Positions 18,729 through 29,432 of a stretch of 37,698 nucleotides of DNA are shown here, piece after piece (positions within the stretch are counted from its first letter, which is position 1; each line of letters begins with the position of its first letter). The translations under genes and the position numbers were made by a program. Source of the stretch: Diphasiastrum complanatum (Eukaryota > Streptophyta > Lycopodiopsida > Lycopodiales > Lycopodiaceae); contig CM055102.1 in assembly GCA_029204225.1 (NCBI GenBank), forward strand, positions 50,635,918-50,673,615. The letters are read 5' to 3'. The notes beneath the pieces are model-generated. The model was given only the letters and a program-made list of their open reading frames with translations, ran no database searches and was not told where the DNA came from.

Positions 18729-19184
18729 ATGACAAATAGAAGGAGAGGGAGAGGGAGAGGGAGCGGGAGCATAAAAGCGAGAGATGTAGATGTAGATGTA
18801 GATGTAGATGGAGATGGCGAGAGGGAGAGACGACTCTCAAACTTTATGAGTGGCGAAATGGTGCCATTGAGCACCATCTCATCCAGGGGGCTGGTAGAGG
18901 CCCTGGATGAGATGGTGCTCAATGGCACCATTTCGTCGCTCTTGGCCGCGAAAGTGCTGAAGCAATTTGACAAATCCTTTATCGAAGCGCTGCGGACAAA
19001 GGTGCACTCCAAGATCAGGTTCAAGGGCCATCTTGACTCTTACAGGTATTGTGACAACGTTTGGACCTTCGATTTGAAGAACGCTAGCTTCAAGACGGAC
19101 AATGGTGACATGCAAGCAGTGGATCGTGCCAAGATTGTGGCCTGTGATGCAGCCTGCGCTACGATTAAATCACGGCAGCTGTGA
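18729..19184 (+). CDS. TFIIA small (gamma) subunit-like protein, intronless
   Basis: 151 residues from the first ATG (18729). TFIIA-gamma pairs with TFIIA-alpha/beta to stabilise TBP on the TATA box in RNA polymerase II initiation. Visible family marks: ALDEMVLNGTIS and KVLKQFDKSFIEAL of the helical N-terminal domain; FKGHLDSYRYCDNVWTFDL and KIVACD of the C-terminal beta-barrel. Plant TFIIA-gamma is about 106 residues and begins almost at the first helix; here about 40 extra residues precede it, an RRRGRGRG stretch and an acidic DVDVDVDVDGDG run encoded by hexamer repeats. The normal first-helix residues (YRRSTIGMC in typical plant proteins) are replaced by sequence from one arm of a perfect inverted repeat. 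No intron is present, suggesting a retrocopy, but no poly-A tract is seen. The frame is fully open; expression is unknown. Confidence 0.85.
   Translation: MTNRRRGRGRGSGSIKARDVDVDVDVDGDGERERRLSNFMSGEMVPLSTISSRGLVEALDEMVLNGTISSLLAAKVLKQFDKSFIEALRTKVHSKIRFKGHLDSYRYCDNVWTFDLKNASFKTDNGDMQAVDRAKIVACDAACATIKSRQL
18854..18935. repeat. Perfect 35-bp inverted repeat inside the TFIIA-gamma ORF
   Basis: Arms 18854-18888 and 18901-18935 are exact reverse complements with a 12-base loop. The right arm encodes the conserved helix ALDEMVLNGTIS; the left arm is the same DNA inverted and is read as EMVPLSTISSR. In RNA it would form a long stem-loop. Because of the symmetry, the minus strand also has an open frame here, which I regard as a shadow. 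Confidence 0.95.
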
Positions 19185-19518
19185 GCGTCGCAATAAGTGC
19201 TTTGGGGGGGATTCATTAACTAGGTTTATGATTTTGTTTCGAGCAATAGAGATGACGGATTAATGGAAGATGAATTATCGACATCTTTCAAGAAAATTTC
19301 TGAGAGTCATTTTTGTGGTTGCCTATATACCTGGTTAGAGAATACGGACCTAAAACAAGCTATTATGAAACGTGATATCAGCTCAAAGTTGCTTCTCAAA
19401 TTTTTTGAGTCTTTTCTCTCCTCTTGACCTAGAATAGACTCTATGTGAATGAATACTGCACGATTTTGATAATTTGTTTTTCGTTAACACGTGGCATGTA
19501 CTATGTTTCTGTTTTAGC
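19185..19518 (+). other. Region after the TFIIA-gamma stop, probable 3' UTR
   Basis: No coding match. A G7 run follows the stop at about 19203. No clear AATAAA signal and no poly-A tract are seen. The right border with the Copia-2 gag fragment is at about 19519-19540, without an obvious terminal repeat or target duplication. Confidence 0.35.
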
Positions 19519-19900
19519 TTAGCCTAGCTTGTCAGACTGGTAATGAGTTTTTTCTTGAGCTTGGACTTGGAGATCCTTCTTGATCTTCACCTTTGACTTG
19601 ATTCTTCTTGAATGCAGCACCCTTGCCTTTGTATTTGCTCTTGCTCTTGCTGAAAAGAGCCTTGTCATCTCCATTATTGAGGGAGAGCTTCTCCATCCTT
19701 GACTTGATGTGAGTTCTCCTACTCTCCTTGGCCATGAGGAATCCTTGGAGATCTTCAAGTGAGGGCAACTTGCCCATAATTGCATAGCCTTGCACTAGGT
19801 TAGCAAAATCCACACTCAAACCAGCTCCAAAACTCTTCACACCTATGAAAGTACACCTGTTGTTGCCTATGTACTGTACCTGCAGCTCCAAACTCATTCA
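19519..19900 (-). pseudogene. Copia-2 gag fragment
   Basis: The minus strand reads ANLVQGYAIMGKLPSLEDLQ, then GFLMAKESRRTHIKSRMEKL and a basic KSKSKYKGKGAAFKKN stretch. It parallels Copia-1 gag residues 161-222 (ANLVQSFAIQRVLPSVVDLQ; FKGKGKGKGKW). The zinc knuckle that should follow is absent. It has the same strand and gene order as Copia-2 pol at 15569-17841, so it is most simply the gag of the same element, separated from pol by the 1.6-kb TFIIA stretch. The N-terminal half of gag, the leader and the 5' LTR are missing. Confidence 0.7.
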
Positions 19901-21154
19901 ATCATCACAAAAAATCCTATGCCAATAGCATTCATCAATCGAATCATAGACTCAAACTAGTCAAGAAGGAAAATCTCAATTTTGCTCATAATTGGATGGA
20001 AATCCCATCACATATTTATACATGTAGAGCTCAGATCTGAGCATATTAGGGCTTCTATGTATTCATCATAACCTAACCCTAACATCTAACCTAAAGATCC
20101 ACTTGATCCACTCTATTTAAAATCAATGCCTTGAGATCCAAAAACAATGAGAAAAATGCTATTTTTAGCTCCTACTTTTTTCTGTACCCTATCTATGCAC
20201 TCTTTGGACATATCCCAAAGGTACCATTCCAAATCTAGGTTGATGATTTGACTTAGAATAAGGTATCCTATGCTTTTGGCACATGTGACATCCCACAACA
20301 TGGCCTCAAAGTCATTTACAAGTGGTAATTGTGCAAACTAGCTTGTGTAATTTAACATTTATAACCTTTCATGACGATTCTATTAAACAAAAAAATGTAT
20401 GCTCAAGATGAGGACTTTACTGTCAATACATTCACAAAACACCACTTAGCCTAAGATAGCCTTTATTGGCTATAGTTTTTAATCATAATAGAAATCCATA
20501 TGGGGTGAAGGGAATCTAAAATACCGATCTTCAATGTCCCTTGGTTTTCACTACTAATGTAGGAGAATACTAACTTTTAGAGATTGATTTACATGATCAA
20601 GATGAATGTTACTAGCTTTTCATATCATATCATCCATGATCCATGGGTAGTAATTGCTCCCTCTCAAGAAATCTTATGAAACCAAATTACCCATCTCATA
20701 ATATCAAGAAATTCACAAATATATTCTAAATAAAGAACAGATTTATGGGATTTTGATTTTATAAATTTCAGATATCCATGATTCCAACAAAAATATTCTA
20801 TTATGATCGATTGCTTTAGGAATCTCTTAGAATATGCAGCCTCACTATTGTCAAATATATCCAATCAGTATTGAATCTCCTCTTTGGAATTGTCTATGTC
20901 CCATACCACAGATCTTTCTCCAAGAAAACCCTCAACTTCACGATTTTACTATCCAGAGTTCAAACATGTCATCTAGAATGTCCTAAGGAACTAGACCTTA
21001 CAACCATATCCTCAAAGAACCCATCTCTTGGATCAATTATAGCCATTTAATATGGATTGGAAAGTCCATCTATGCATCACAAAGAAACAAAACTAATTGG
21101 AAGAATCCTATTAAAATTCTTATTTTATTGAACCATCATTTAATAAGTAACAAG
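19901..21154. other. AT-rich stretch, nothing recognised
   Basis: Only short open frames, none with a family match. No primer site or LTR end for Copia-2 was found here, which supports truncation of that element on this side. Confidence 0.5.
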
Positions 21155-22129
21155 TGTGAAAACTAGTAAATTGCAACTTGACTATTTTGAGGCCTAAAAC
21201 TATGAGATGAGTTGTAATTGCTCATTCCAAATTTCCTGCATTTTTAGCAGGTGTTTAAATGTCAAGGGAGGCATAAATCATTTTCCATTATTGGTCTAAA
21301 GTGTAGGAGAAACATAGACCCTTGAAATTAGTGAAGATTGCCACATTAACCTTGATCTTGATCAAGGGAGAGAAGTGGATAAGCTTCAAATTTGGGTGGA
21401 TTAGATTCCATAGGGCAAAGTGCTATAGGGTGGCCAGACTACTATAAATACCAAGTCATTGTACATAATTTTAGTAGTTCTAGTGAAAAAAAAGTTTTCT
21501 TGAGAGATGGTGTCATCTATTTTTCTATCTATTCTCTCTTCTTCTTGTGAGATTGTACTAGATTGTGGATAGTGTGATGATATATGCATATTATGAGTTA
21601 TGAATCATTTCAGCCTATTTCTAGATGATTATGATCATATCTAATGCTTTCACAATAAAGAAGATCATTAGCACTAGCTTTCATCCTCCTAATCCACAAA
21701 AACACACAATAGTAAAATAGCATCTAGAAACTTTCATGAGAGATCACTATGATCTATTAGTTAGTCTACTTCCATTGTTCCCCTCCCTTGAGAATCTAAG
21801 CCTCAAGAAGGAGAAGGTTTAGAGTTCGAAGAGCCTAAACAGCCCAAGAAGAGCCAAGATCCAAAAAGAGGATCTTCACCTATCAAAACCCTAAAAAGAG
21901 TCAAGAAGAGTGTCAAGCACCCTTTTTTCAAACTAAGCCATTCCACCATCAGATCATATGCCAAGATTGACACCCTTGGTAGGCTTAGTTCCCATTTAGA
22001 TTTGTAGTTTAACCCCCTCCCCATTGGATCGAAGCCCGTACTACACGACAACTCACCCGGCTGGAGATCCAAACCCTAAACTTGCTCTCTTGATTGCTAT
22101 GAAAAGGGAGGCACGTAAAGGGACCAACA
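21155..22129 (+). repeat. Gypsy-1 5' LTR (boundaries inferred)
   Basis: The right end is set by ACCAACA immediately before TTTTTCTAGTGTCGTTGC, a decayed form of the tRNA primer site used by plant Tat/Athila-type gypsy elements (TGGCGCCGTTGCCGGGGA). The left end is placed at TGTGAAAACTAG (21155) because it gives TGT...ACA ends and puts a TATA box (CTATAAATA, 21441-21449) about 285 bp inside. No second LTR exists in the window to test this. Confidence 0.5.
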
Positions 22130-22135
22130 TTTTTC

Positions 22136-22153
22136 TAGTGTCGTTGCTAGGAA
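22136..22153 (+). promoter_or_regulatory. Gypsy-1 primer binding site (decayed)
   Basis: AGTGTCGTTGCTAGGAA compared with the usual TGGCGCCGTTGCCGGGGA. The matching TCGTTGC core, the T-run before it and its place between an LTR end and a leader support the call. Confidence 0.6.
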
Positions 22154-22159
22154 GACGGT

Positions 22160-23090
22160 GCTAAGCTACTATTAGATGGATTTCTGTTTGCCTTTTGCTT
22201 GAATTTTTCTTGCATTTTCATAGGTTTATTACTCGTCGACAGACTTTTCTCTGTTTTTCTTTACTATTTTTTCTTGCCACTTCTCCAGAGTGCTAGGCAG
22301 GCTCCAAACATTGTTCTGTGAGCTCAGCGAGCTATATATTATAACTCGCCATCAAAGACATTACTCGCCTTGTCATGTATTACTCACCAGAGAGTTTTTT
22401 GACACATTTTTCGAACCAAAATTACTCGCCATCAGATCAGGGTAAATAGCAGCCTCAGAGCTATCATTTTGATAATCGGTGAGTTATTAGACTATTACTC
22501 GCCATCAGAATTTTTTCAGTTTTTATTCATTATCTTTACTTGCCATCAAAATAGTGACCTGAAAACACAAAGATCTATCATATGAGAGACTTGAAAGTTA
22601 TAATTTTATTACTCGCCATCTTTATAGATTATTCTGATCATCATTTTTCACAAGTAGACAACTCGATTAGTGAAAATCCTATTACTCGCATCTGCTATTA
22701 CTCATCCTGTATAACTCGCCATTAGAGAGATTCTAGAAATTTTCTTCATTTTTTCACAATCAAAACCCATCTGTATTTTCTGTATTTTCATTTTCCCCGA
22801 TTGTCTTTTGGAATTATGTCACTTCTCATCCGCTCGTCCAACTTTTGTTTTGATCCCAATCTGATCTTGATCTGAGATTCACCATCGCATCGGTTAGATC
22901 CCTTATCTAAGCACGTATACATCGAACGTGCTTACAAAAAATATACCTGAGGAAAAAAAAATTAGAAAAAGACCAAAAATATCATAAAGATGAAAATATT
23001 AAAAATAGTCCTAATTTTCGTTCCGTTGTATGCATCTTAGATCCGAAAGGAGATTATCCACCCTAGATCTCCCTGAACTCGAAGAGTTTG
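22160..23090 (+). other. Gypsy-1 leader with ACTCGCCATC motif copies
   Basis: About ten to eleven copies of a motif close to ATTACTCGCCATCAGA are scattered between primer site and gag: around 22229, 22343, 22361, 22381, 22421, 22493, 22546, 22609, 22681, 22697 and 22711. Spacing is irregular (15-110 bp), so it is not a simple tandem array. At least one inverted form occurs (GGTGAGTTATTAG at 22479). Role unknown; RNA packaging or transcriptional control are possibilities. Confidence 0.75.
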
Positions 23091-23139
23091 TCAACGTACC
23101 AATCGAGATATTACCCAAACCAGTTGACATAGATCCACC

Positions 23140-24493
23140 CCCAATGGCCGTTTGTACCTCACACAGTCCGGAATTTTTCCAAGATCGACTTTCCAAGGTT
23201 TGATGGCAAGAGAGATTTGCGAAGATTTCTACAAATCTACACCCAAGCGTGTAGAGCCTATGGAAACGACAGCCCACAAGAGCTGTAAAGATACTTCAAT
23301 CTGTGCTTAACCGATACCGCCAAAGATTGGTATTTCAATCTTGAGCAGAACAAACGTGATGATTGGGATATTTTACAGGCTAAATTCACCACAAGATTCA
23401 AAACTACACGTTTTCTTTCTGATCCATTTTTGCAATTGGGATGAATCTGTATGGATAAGAAGAATGAGTCCCTATGAGATTACATTGAGCGGATCAAAAG
23501 ACTGCATGGCGGATGCGACCCTAAAAGCATCCTAGACCATAGCGTCCTGACCTGGTTCATGGCAGGATTATCTAAGGGGATCAAACAACAAATGAAACGA
23601 AGGGACAAATATGCATCTTTTCAAGCAGCCTGCGCTGATGCCATCAAGAGAGTCAACGATAGTGAGAGCACTAGTTCGGACTCCAATAACTCCATCCAGG
23701 AATGAAAACGCAGAAGGGAATGAAGAGCCAAATGTAAGCACAAGTTGCATGATGACGCCTCTACCTCTACTACCAATACCACCAACACCATCAAATCTAC
23801 CAAGGAGAGGCTGCACACGCAAAGCAATGAGCAAATCAAAAAGCTCACGACTGACCTTACTACGGTTGTAGACCAAAAGCTGAAAGGCATGCAACCAGGC
23901 CCTACCCCCGCCTATCCTAGGAGAGAATCCACCTAGTGTCCACACTACCAGGGCAACCACACAGGAAATGAGTGCCCGTAGTTGAGACAGAGATTAGAGC
24001 GACCAGCTCAATACTGTCATATCTATAATATGAGCAACCATGTTACAGCTGAATGTCACTATAATATCAGGAACTGAACAGCCCTGCACCCAATCCTACT
24101 CTGTTGGCGCAATTCCAAGGTGTTCTATCCCAACCACCGCCTAGACTGGCATTACCTCCCATTCTCCTCAGAACCCAAGGTTTAGTAGTACGAAACCTGC
24201 AACTAGCTGCTTAGCAGTTGAACATGGTCGAGGTGACCAAAGAACCCTACTACCCTAGACAGGAAGTGCAAGAAACTATTCTAGTGCGTTTCATGAATGG
24301 AGAGAACGGAGACTTAGTGCCTATCTACGCCAATCAGCTTAGAGGTGCTGGATTTAGAGCTCCCATCAAATGTTACGGATGTGGAGAGAACCATAGAATT
24401 GTCGAGTGCTCTAACAAGCCACAAGGTAACTTTGTACCTCTATGCCAAGTTTGTGGGTACGGACACCCATATATCACGTGTCCAAATAGATAG
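23140..24493 (+). pseudogene. Gypsy-1 gag
   Basis: Begins around IDFPRFDGKRDLRRFLQIY and continues PQEL-stop-RYFNLCLTDTAKDWYF (the retrotransposon gag domain), then DYIERIKRLHGGCDPKS and HSVLTWFMAGLSKGIKQQMK. Cys/His knuckles follow: CHYQGNHTGNEC, CHIYNMSNHVTAEC, CYGCGENHRIVEC and CQVCGYGHPYITC, mostly with the CX2CX3-4HX4C spacing. The RNA-binding region thus had at least three or four knuckles. Premature stops at about 23287 and 23477, a frameshift around 23440 and further breaks between 23700 and 24220 mean no intact Gag. No in-frame ATG is visible at the proper start. Confidence 0.8.
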
Positions 24494-25509
24494 GAGAAGA
24501 AAGGAGAAGCCTCTGCCCCTCTACATTTGATGAGTGTGGTAAGAGAGCCCAAGGCATCTATGATGCCAGTATTCATCCAGATGAGAGCCCAGAAGAGAAA
24601 AGAAAAAGAGCCATCCAAGTTTGCTACCACTGGTCTTGGTAGTGGATCTTTAGGTTCTTTATACGTAGGTGAATACCCCAACCCCATGTGGGTGAAAGAA
24701 GCCCAAGCCCTAGATCAGACTAGAGAAGCAACCCGAGAGCACAATCAACATCAGCCTGATGGTGCTAACAATCAACTGCCCATCGCTTTCCCTCGCTCCC
24801 TAGTAAATCCTAGGCTATGGCAGTTCATCCGTGAGACCGGACAAATGCAAACAAGCATTCTGGTTTCAAAGTCCCTTTCCATAGCAAGGAAGAGAAGAAA
24901 GACCACAACGTTGTCCTAGTCGATCTGTTCAGAAGTGATGTGAGAATGCCCCTCGACATCTTACTCAAGACGCATCCGACCCTTCGGGAAGGATTGAAGA
25001 CTTATATAGATGGACTAGGCAGTGAAAAACCAGAGGTGTGCCCTACAAATTTGGTGCCAAATGAAGAAGTAGAGAAATCACAACCAGTCCATCAAGTAGG
25101 TGTTGGTTGGAAAAAGGATGCCAAACATGTGACCATCCCGATCACACATCATGGATTTTCAAGAGAATCAGCCATAGTCGATGGAGGATCCGAAGTGAAC
25201 ATCATATCCTCCAAACTTTACCACGAATGGGGACTTACTCACATGGTAAGCGCTCCTTTTACGATCTGACTAGCTGACCAATCTAGTGTGAAACCATTGG
25301 GCATAGCCAATTATGTGCATACCAAAGTAGCCGAAATTCGTTTCATGCTAGATTTTGTAGTCTTGGACTTGCCTGATTCTCCCCAATCCTATAGCATCCT
25401 GCTAGGTAGACCTTGGCTCAGAACATCACAAGCTCTTCATGACTGGGAACAAAATCGTATTGTGCTGCAAAATCACAATTCCACACTGAAGATCGATCCC
25501 GATGTCTAG
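24494..25509 (+). pseudogene. Gypsy-1 gag-pol linker and aspartic protease
   Basis: After a linker (SLGSLYVGEYPNP; FPRSLVNPRLWQFIRETG) the protease reads GVGWKKDAKHVTIPI, AIVDGGSEVNIISSKLYHEW and, after a stop at 25267, HTKVAEIRFMLDFVVLDLP and SILLGRPWLRTSQALHDW. The DGGS core is the aspartic protease active site variant, and LLGRPWL is the usual C-terminal motif. It would cut the polyprotein. One stop inside the protease and a frameshift at about 24930 disable it. A shorter second copy is at 7230-7812. Confidence 0.85.
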
Positions 25510-26759
25510 ATTACGAAGCCAACAGACCAACGAGCCATGGTTTCAAGCTATGCTTCTACAGTCCATTCTGATGAGAAATCAGATGACGGACGTCGATGTA
25601 GGAGGATTGTCATACATGATGATTTGCAAACCGATGCGGTGAACTAGACAGAAACCCTAGCCACAATCAATTGTCTTTAGTTTGATATTTCATCAGACAA
25701 GCAATTCTCCAAGCGAAGGTCATATGTTGACCCATTTTACCATGTGGACAATATCCCTATGAAGAGATTAGAACAACCAACAAAGAAATCTAGCGAGGGC
25801 CATCAAGATTCCGTTTCACTTTTTATGATGAGCCTAGAGGCTATACCCCAGAAACCGCTGCAAGGAGTCTGTAGTGAAAAGAAAATTGAAGTTCTTCAGG
25901 TGTTCACCCTAGAAGAAGGTCAAGAGTACAAGAATGAGGATTTCCTCCGATATGTTGATCCTGATTGTTTTAAAGCTGCGCAAAAATCCCGAAATACTAG
26001 ATTAATGAGAGCCTCTAGCGAACGCAGATTTCATCAAAACCCCAGAGTTCCACAAGGCAATGTTGTCATAGGCCAAATGGATATTGTGACTGATGGATCC
26101 ATGATTAGTGTTCCTATAACTGTCGATGATCTCTAAGAGAATGTATAGATTGGGACCTAGATGAGGATGAAGCTCTTTATAAGGTAGAAATCTCGTTATG
26201 GGACAGTAGCATAAATATGGTAAAAGATCTAACCCTTGATCCACGATTAGAGATGCCTACAAATGACAAGAAAAAAGAGCCAATTACTTCGGATTGTCCA
26301 TAGAGAGAATCCCTGAAGGAAAAAGCTCCAATAACCTTCATAGATCTGGGTATGAAACCATCAAAGAGTGTTAGAAAACTTGACCGCACTCTGAAAAGAT
26401 TGGGTATTGACAATTGACCACCCACCAGCCCGCTCCGTGAACGTAAACCCCTATATAAGGCAAAAACCGATGCATGGAAGGCTAACAATGATAAAAGAGG
26501 AATCAAGACCGAGTTGATGACCAATCATGAGTTACAAGATAAGATCCGGTAAGACTCCATAGAAGAACCTAAACCTACGCATGATGTGCCACAATATTTC
26601 AAAGATTATGAGATAGATGAAGTGGTAGTGGTTATGCCCAGGGCAAAGAGAGAACTCTTAGTAGAAACCTCCCAAGGAGCCAACGTGTATGAAGGTCCTA
26701 CACTAAAGAGATAGATCTGGCTGAGAAGGGAGAGGAGAGTCGTATGGTATCAGTAGGGG
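25510..26759 (+). pseudogene. Gypsy-1 linker between protease and RT
   Basis: One open segment (25744-26136) begins at DNIPMKRL and is acidic and poorly conserved, as is common for this interdomain region in plant gypsy elements. Around 26470-26700 short frames (KPTHDVPQYFKDYEIDEVVV-like) continue the region with several stops. No enzyme domain is visible here; the assignment is by position between protease and RT. Confidence 0.55.
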
Positions 26760-27762
26760 AAGATGTAGAAGGAGAAGAACTCGAGGATCTCAAGACACTT
26801 CTCCCCAAATACCGTGATTGTCTTGCTTGGAATTAGGCTAAGCTGAAGGGCATATCATCAGATGTAGTAGTTCATACCATTCCACTAGCTGATGGCACAA
26901 AACCCACAGTTAGTAGGCCTTATAAGTCCAATCCGCACTATGCCCAGTTGATCCAAGAGGAATTGAAAAAGCTTCTAGATGTAGGATTCATCTACCAGAT
27001 GGAGCACACTAATTGGGTATTGTCGATCGTGGTAGTACCTAAGAAAAATGGAAAACTTAGAATCTATGTGGACTACAAGAAACTGAATGTCGTAACCAAC
27101 AAAGACCGTTTTTCTTTACCATTCACGGAAAATGTGTTAGAGAGAATAGCTAGAGAAGAAGCCTATAGCTTTCTAGATGAGTTTAGTGGCTATAACCAGG
27201 AGCAAATAACTCCCAGAAGATCAGCACAAAACCACCTTCTCCACTGAGTGAGAAACTTATGCTTACAAAGTGATGCCATTTGGGTTGTGCAACGCTCCCA
27301 GCACTTTCCAACGAGTGATGAGTTATGCCTTCAAGGATTTTCTTCGAAAGTTTCTTGAGATATTCATGGACGACTTGTGTGTCCACTCCTCTAGAGCCCA
27401 ACATCTAGCTTGCTTAGAGAAAGTGTTCATCCAGTGTCGATTGTTCGGCATATCCCTAAACCCGGCCAAATGCCAATTTTTGGTCACGCACGGTATAGTG
27501 CTAGGCCATGTAGTCTTGAGGCATGGTATCGCCACTGACGTCGACAAGATCCACATAATACTTGCATTGCCTGAACCTAGAACTATACGTGAAGTGTACA
27601 TCTTTATGGGGCATTGCAATTATTATTGGAGATTTGTCCTAAACTTTGCTAAGCTGGCCTATTTAATCTATCAAATGACTATCCAACTAGAATGGATAGC
27701 TGAAGCCACTAAGGCTTTTCACAAACTCAAGAAGGCCTTAGTTACTGCACCAATTTTTTGAC
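26760..27762 (+). pseudogene. Gypsy-1 reverse transcriptase
   Basis: RT fingers and palm in order: AKLKGISSDVVVHTIPLADG, IQEELKKLLDVGFIYQMEHT, VVVPKKNGKLRIYVDYKKLN, FLDEFSGYNQ, then after a frameshift near 27213 and a TGA near 27245, VMPFGLCNAPSTFQRVMSYA and the catalytic FMDD (27363-27374; FMDD in place of YxDD). The thumb/connection follows (NPAKCQFLVTHGIVLGHVVL; FMGHCNYYWRFVLNFAKLA). It would copy the element RNA into DNA. A stop upstream (near 26836), the frameshift and the TGA make it inactive. Confidence 0.9.
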
Positions 27763-28348
27763 CTCCTATCTGGACCATAGAATTTCATGTCCACACAGAC
27801 AAGTCTAATTATGCAATAGAGAGTGTTCTGACCCAACTAGGAGAGTATAAGAAGTATTATCCGAACTACTTCACCAATAGGCAGTTGATTCCTACGGAGA
27901 TGAACTATACCACTACCGAACATGAAGTGCTAGCCATGGTATACAGTGTGAAGAAATTCTGCCATTACCTGCTAGCCAACCCCTTTGTCTTCTTTGTAGA
28001 TCACCAAGCCCTACTATATATGGTAAATAGACCCTGCACAACCGGACGTATCACCCGATGGCTGCTAGTTTTTCAAGAGTTCGACTTTACAATCGTCATT
28101 GCAAAGGGAAACAACATTATCTGGCCGATCACCTCTCAAGGATCCGAAATGTTCCCGAGAGTAGAGAGGTTGATGATGAGCTCCTGACGCCATATTATTC
28201 CATGTCGATGTCATCCTTGAGTGGGCTGCTGACATTGTAGGATATCTTATGTCGGGACGTACTCCCCCTGAGATGAGCAAAATAGAATGACATAGGTTAG
28301 TCATTAAATTTGCTCCTTTCACATTGATAGCAGGACAGTTGTATCACA
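27763..28348 (+). pseudogene. Gypsy-1 RNase H and start of integrase region, cut off
   Basis: After a stop at 27760 the RNase H reads FHVHTDKSNYAIESVLTQLG, LIPTEMNYTTTEHEVLAMVY and PFVFFVDHQALLYMVNRP, with the D-E-D type acidic positions present. A frameshift near 28110 moves the frame to GKQHYLADHLSRIRNVPESR, followed by FAPFTLIAGQLYHM-like sequence that leads to integrase in the other Gypsy-1 copy. The reading is cut at 28348 by the first base of the Copia-3 LTR. Integrase, 3' LTR and polypurine tract are absent from this copy. Confidence 0.85.
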
Positions 28349-29317
28349 TGTAGAACAACTGATCAAATAGATCTTGATTCTACTAACAAAGAGCGTAGTT
28401 TACTTGACAAAAGATGAGAAAGAAACGAACGCGAACTCGAAACATTTCTATTCGTGACCAACTCGAAAAGATTTGCGAAGTTTGTCTTGCAATCAACTCA
28501 AAAAATTCGCGAAACAATTTCTTGTAGAAGCTCGTGGCTTTCTTGTTGAAGCTCGAAAGATTCGCGAACAGAATCTTGTCGTGAAATATTTTGTTTATTG
28601 TTTAACCCTCAAATGTCACGAAATTGTCACAAACAATTCGCGAAATCTTTTGGACTGTTCTTCAAGCTCACCTGTCGCGAAACTATCTTGAACAATTCGC
28701 GAAATATTCTAGATTTCTTCTTCAAGCTCAAGAATTGTCATCTGTCGCGAACAATTTGTGAAAGACAAAAATGTCGTGAAGAGACAAGTGTCACGAACAA
28801 TTCGCGAAACACGAAGCTAAAACGAAGAGATGGACTGTTGCGAATAATTCGTGAACAGAATTTATTTGACTCTGGAAACAGAGCATCTATTTGAATATCA
28901 ATCGTTGTAAACGGTTAGATATCTACTGTTATAATAATAAAAGGCCAAAACACCTGTACATAAAAGGCCAAAAGACCTGTCCTATAGCAATATTAAATAC
29001 ATGTGCACTACTCGTTGTAACACACTCACTCAATTAGAGACACAACAACGAGATAAGACAACAAGAGATGTATATTGATGATTCAGATTCAAAATTATAA
29101 AAATTCATTTTTGATCAATAGTTTCTTATTGTCTAAATTGTCTTAAGTTGTCTCTTATTTCCGCATATAATTTCTGCACGCATATTCAATCAGAACAAAT
29201 ATTGTTCTATTAGTACATAGATCAGATAAAATCGCGATTGAAGACATTGATATTAGTTTGATTTATTCAAACTTGCATCATGTTCTCTGTGGAAGAATAA
29301 TTACTATTTTTCCTACA
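28349..29317 (+). repeat. Copia-3 unit A: full LTR
   Basis: 969 bp, TGTAGAAC...TTTTTCCTACA, followed directly by a tRNA-Met primer site. It starts exactly where Gypsy-1 pol is cut, as expected of an insertion. U3 (28420-28860) is packed with TTCGCGAA palindromes: exact copies at 28506, 28561, 28637, 28696 and 28801, further TCGCGA cores at 28675 and 28745, and many TTCGTGAA/TTTGTGAA/TTCACGAA-like variants. No clear TATA box was identified. Confidence 0.85.
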
Positions 29318-29318
29318 A

Positions 29319-29330
29319 TGGTATCAGAGC
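29319..29330 (+). promoter_or_regulatory. Copia-3 unit A primer binding site
   Basis: TGGTATCAGAGC, the canonical initiator-Met tRNA primer site, one base after the LTR end. Copies stand at 30284 (decayed to TGGTATTGGAGC), 32055 (TGGCATCAGAGC) and 35065 (canonical). Confidence 0.95.
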
Positions 29331-29432
29331 ATACAGAATTAAAGTTGATACAATAGTATCTTCGCATCCCTCTCAGCATTCTTCATACATCCATCAGTAA
29401 GCCGCTATCTGGAGCTTATTCAGAATTAAAAG

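Noticed and set aside
18569-19024. Minus-strand 151-codon frame across the TFIIA-gamma gene
   Set aside because: It is open because of the inverted repeat and the hexamer repeats; outside the palindrome it has no TFIIA or other similarity.
28420-28860. CRISPR-like array
   Set aside because: Repeats are 8-bp palindromes with irregular spacing inside a plant LTR; no spacer pattern and no cas genes.
28473-28894. Open frames within the Copia-3 U3
   Set aside because: They result from the repeated TTCGCGAA motif lacking stops; no gag or other similarity.
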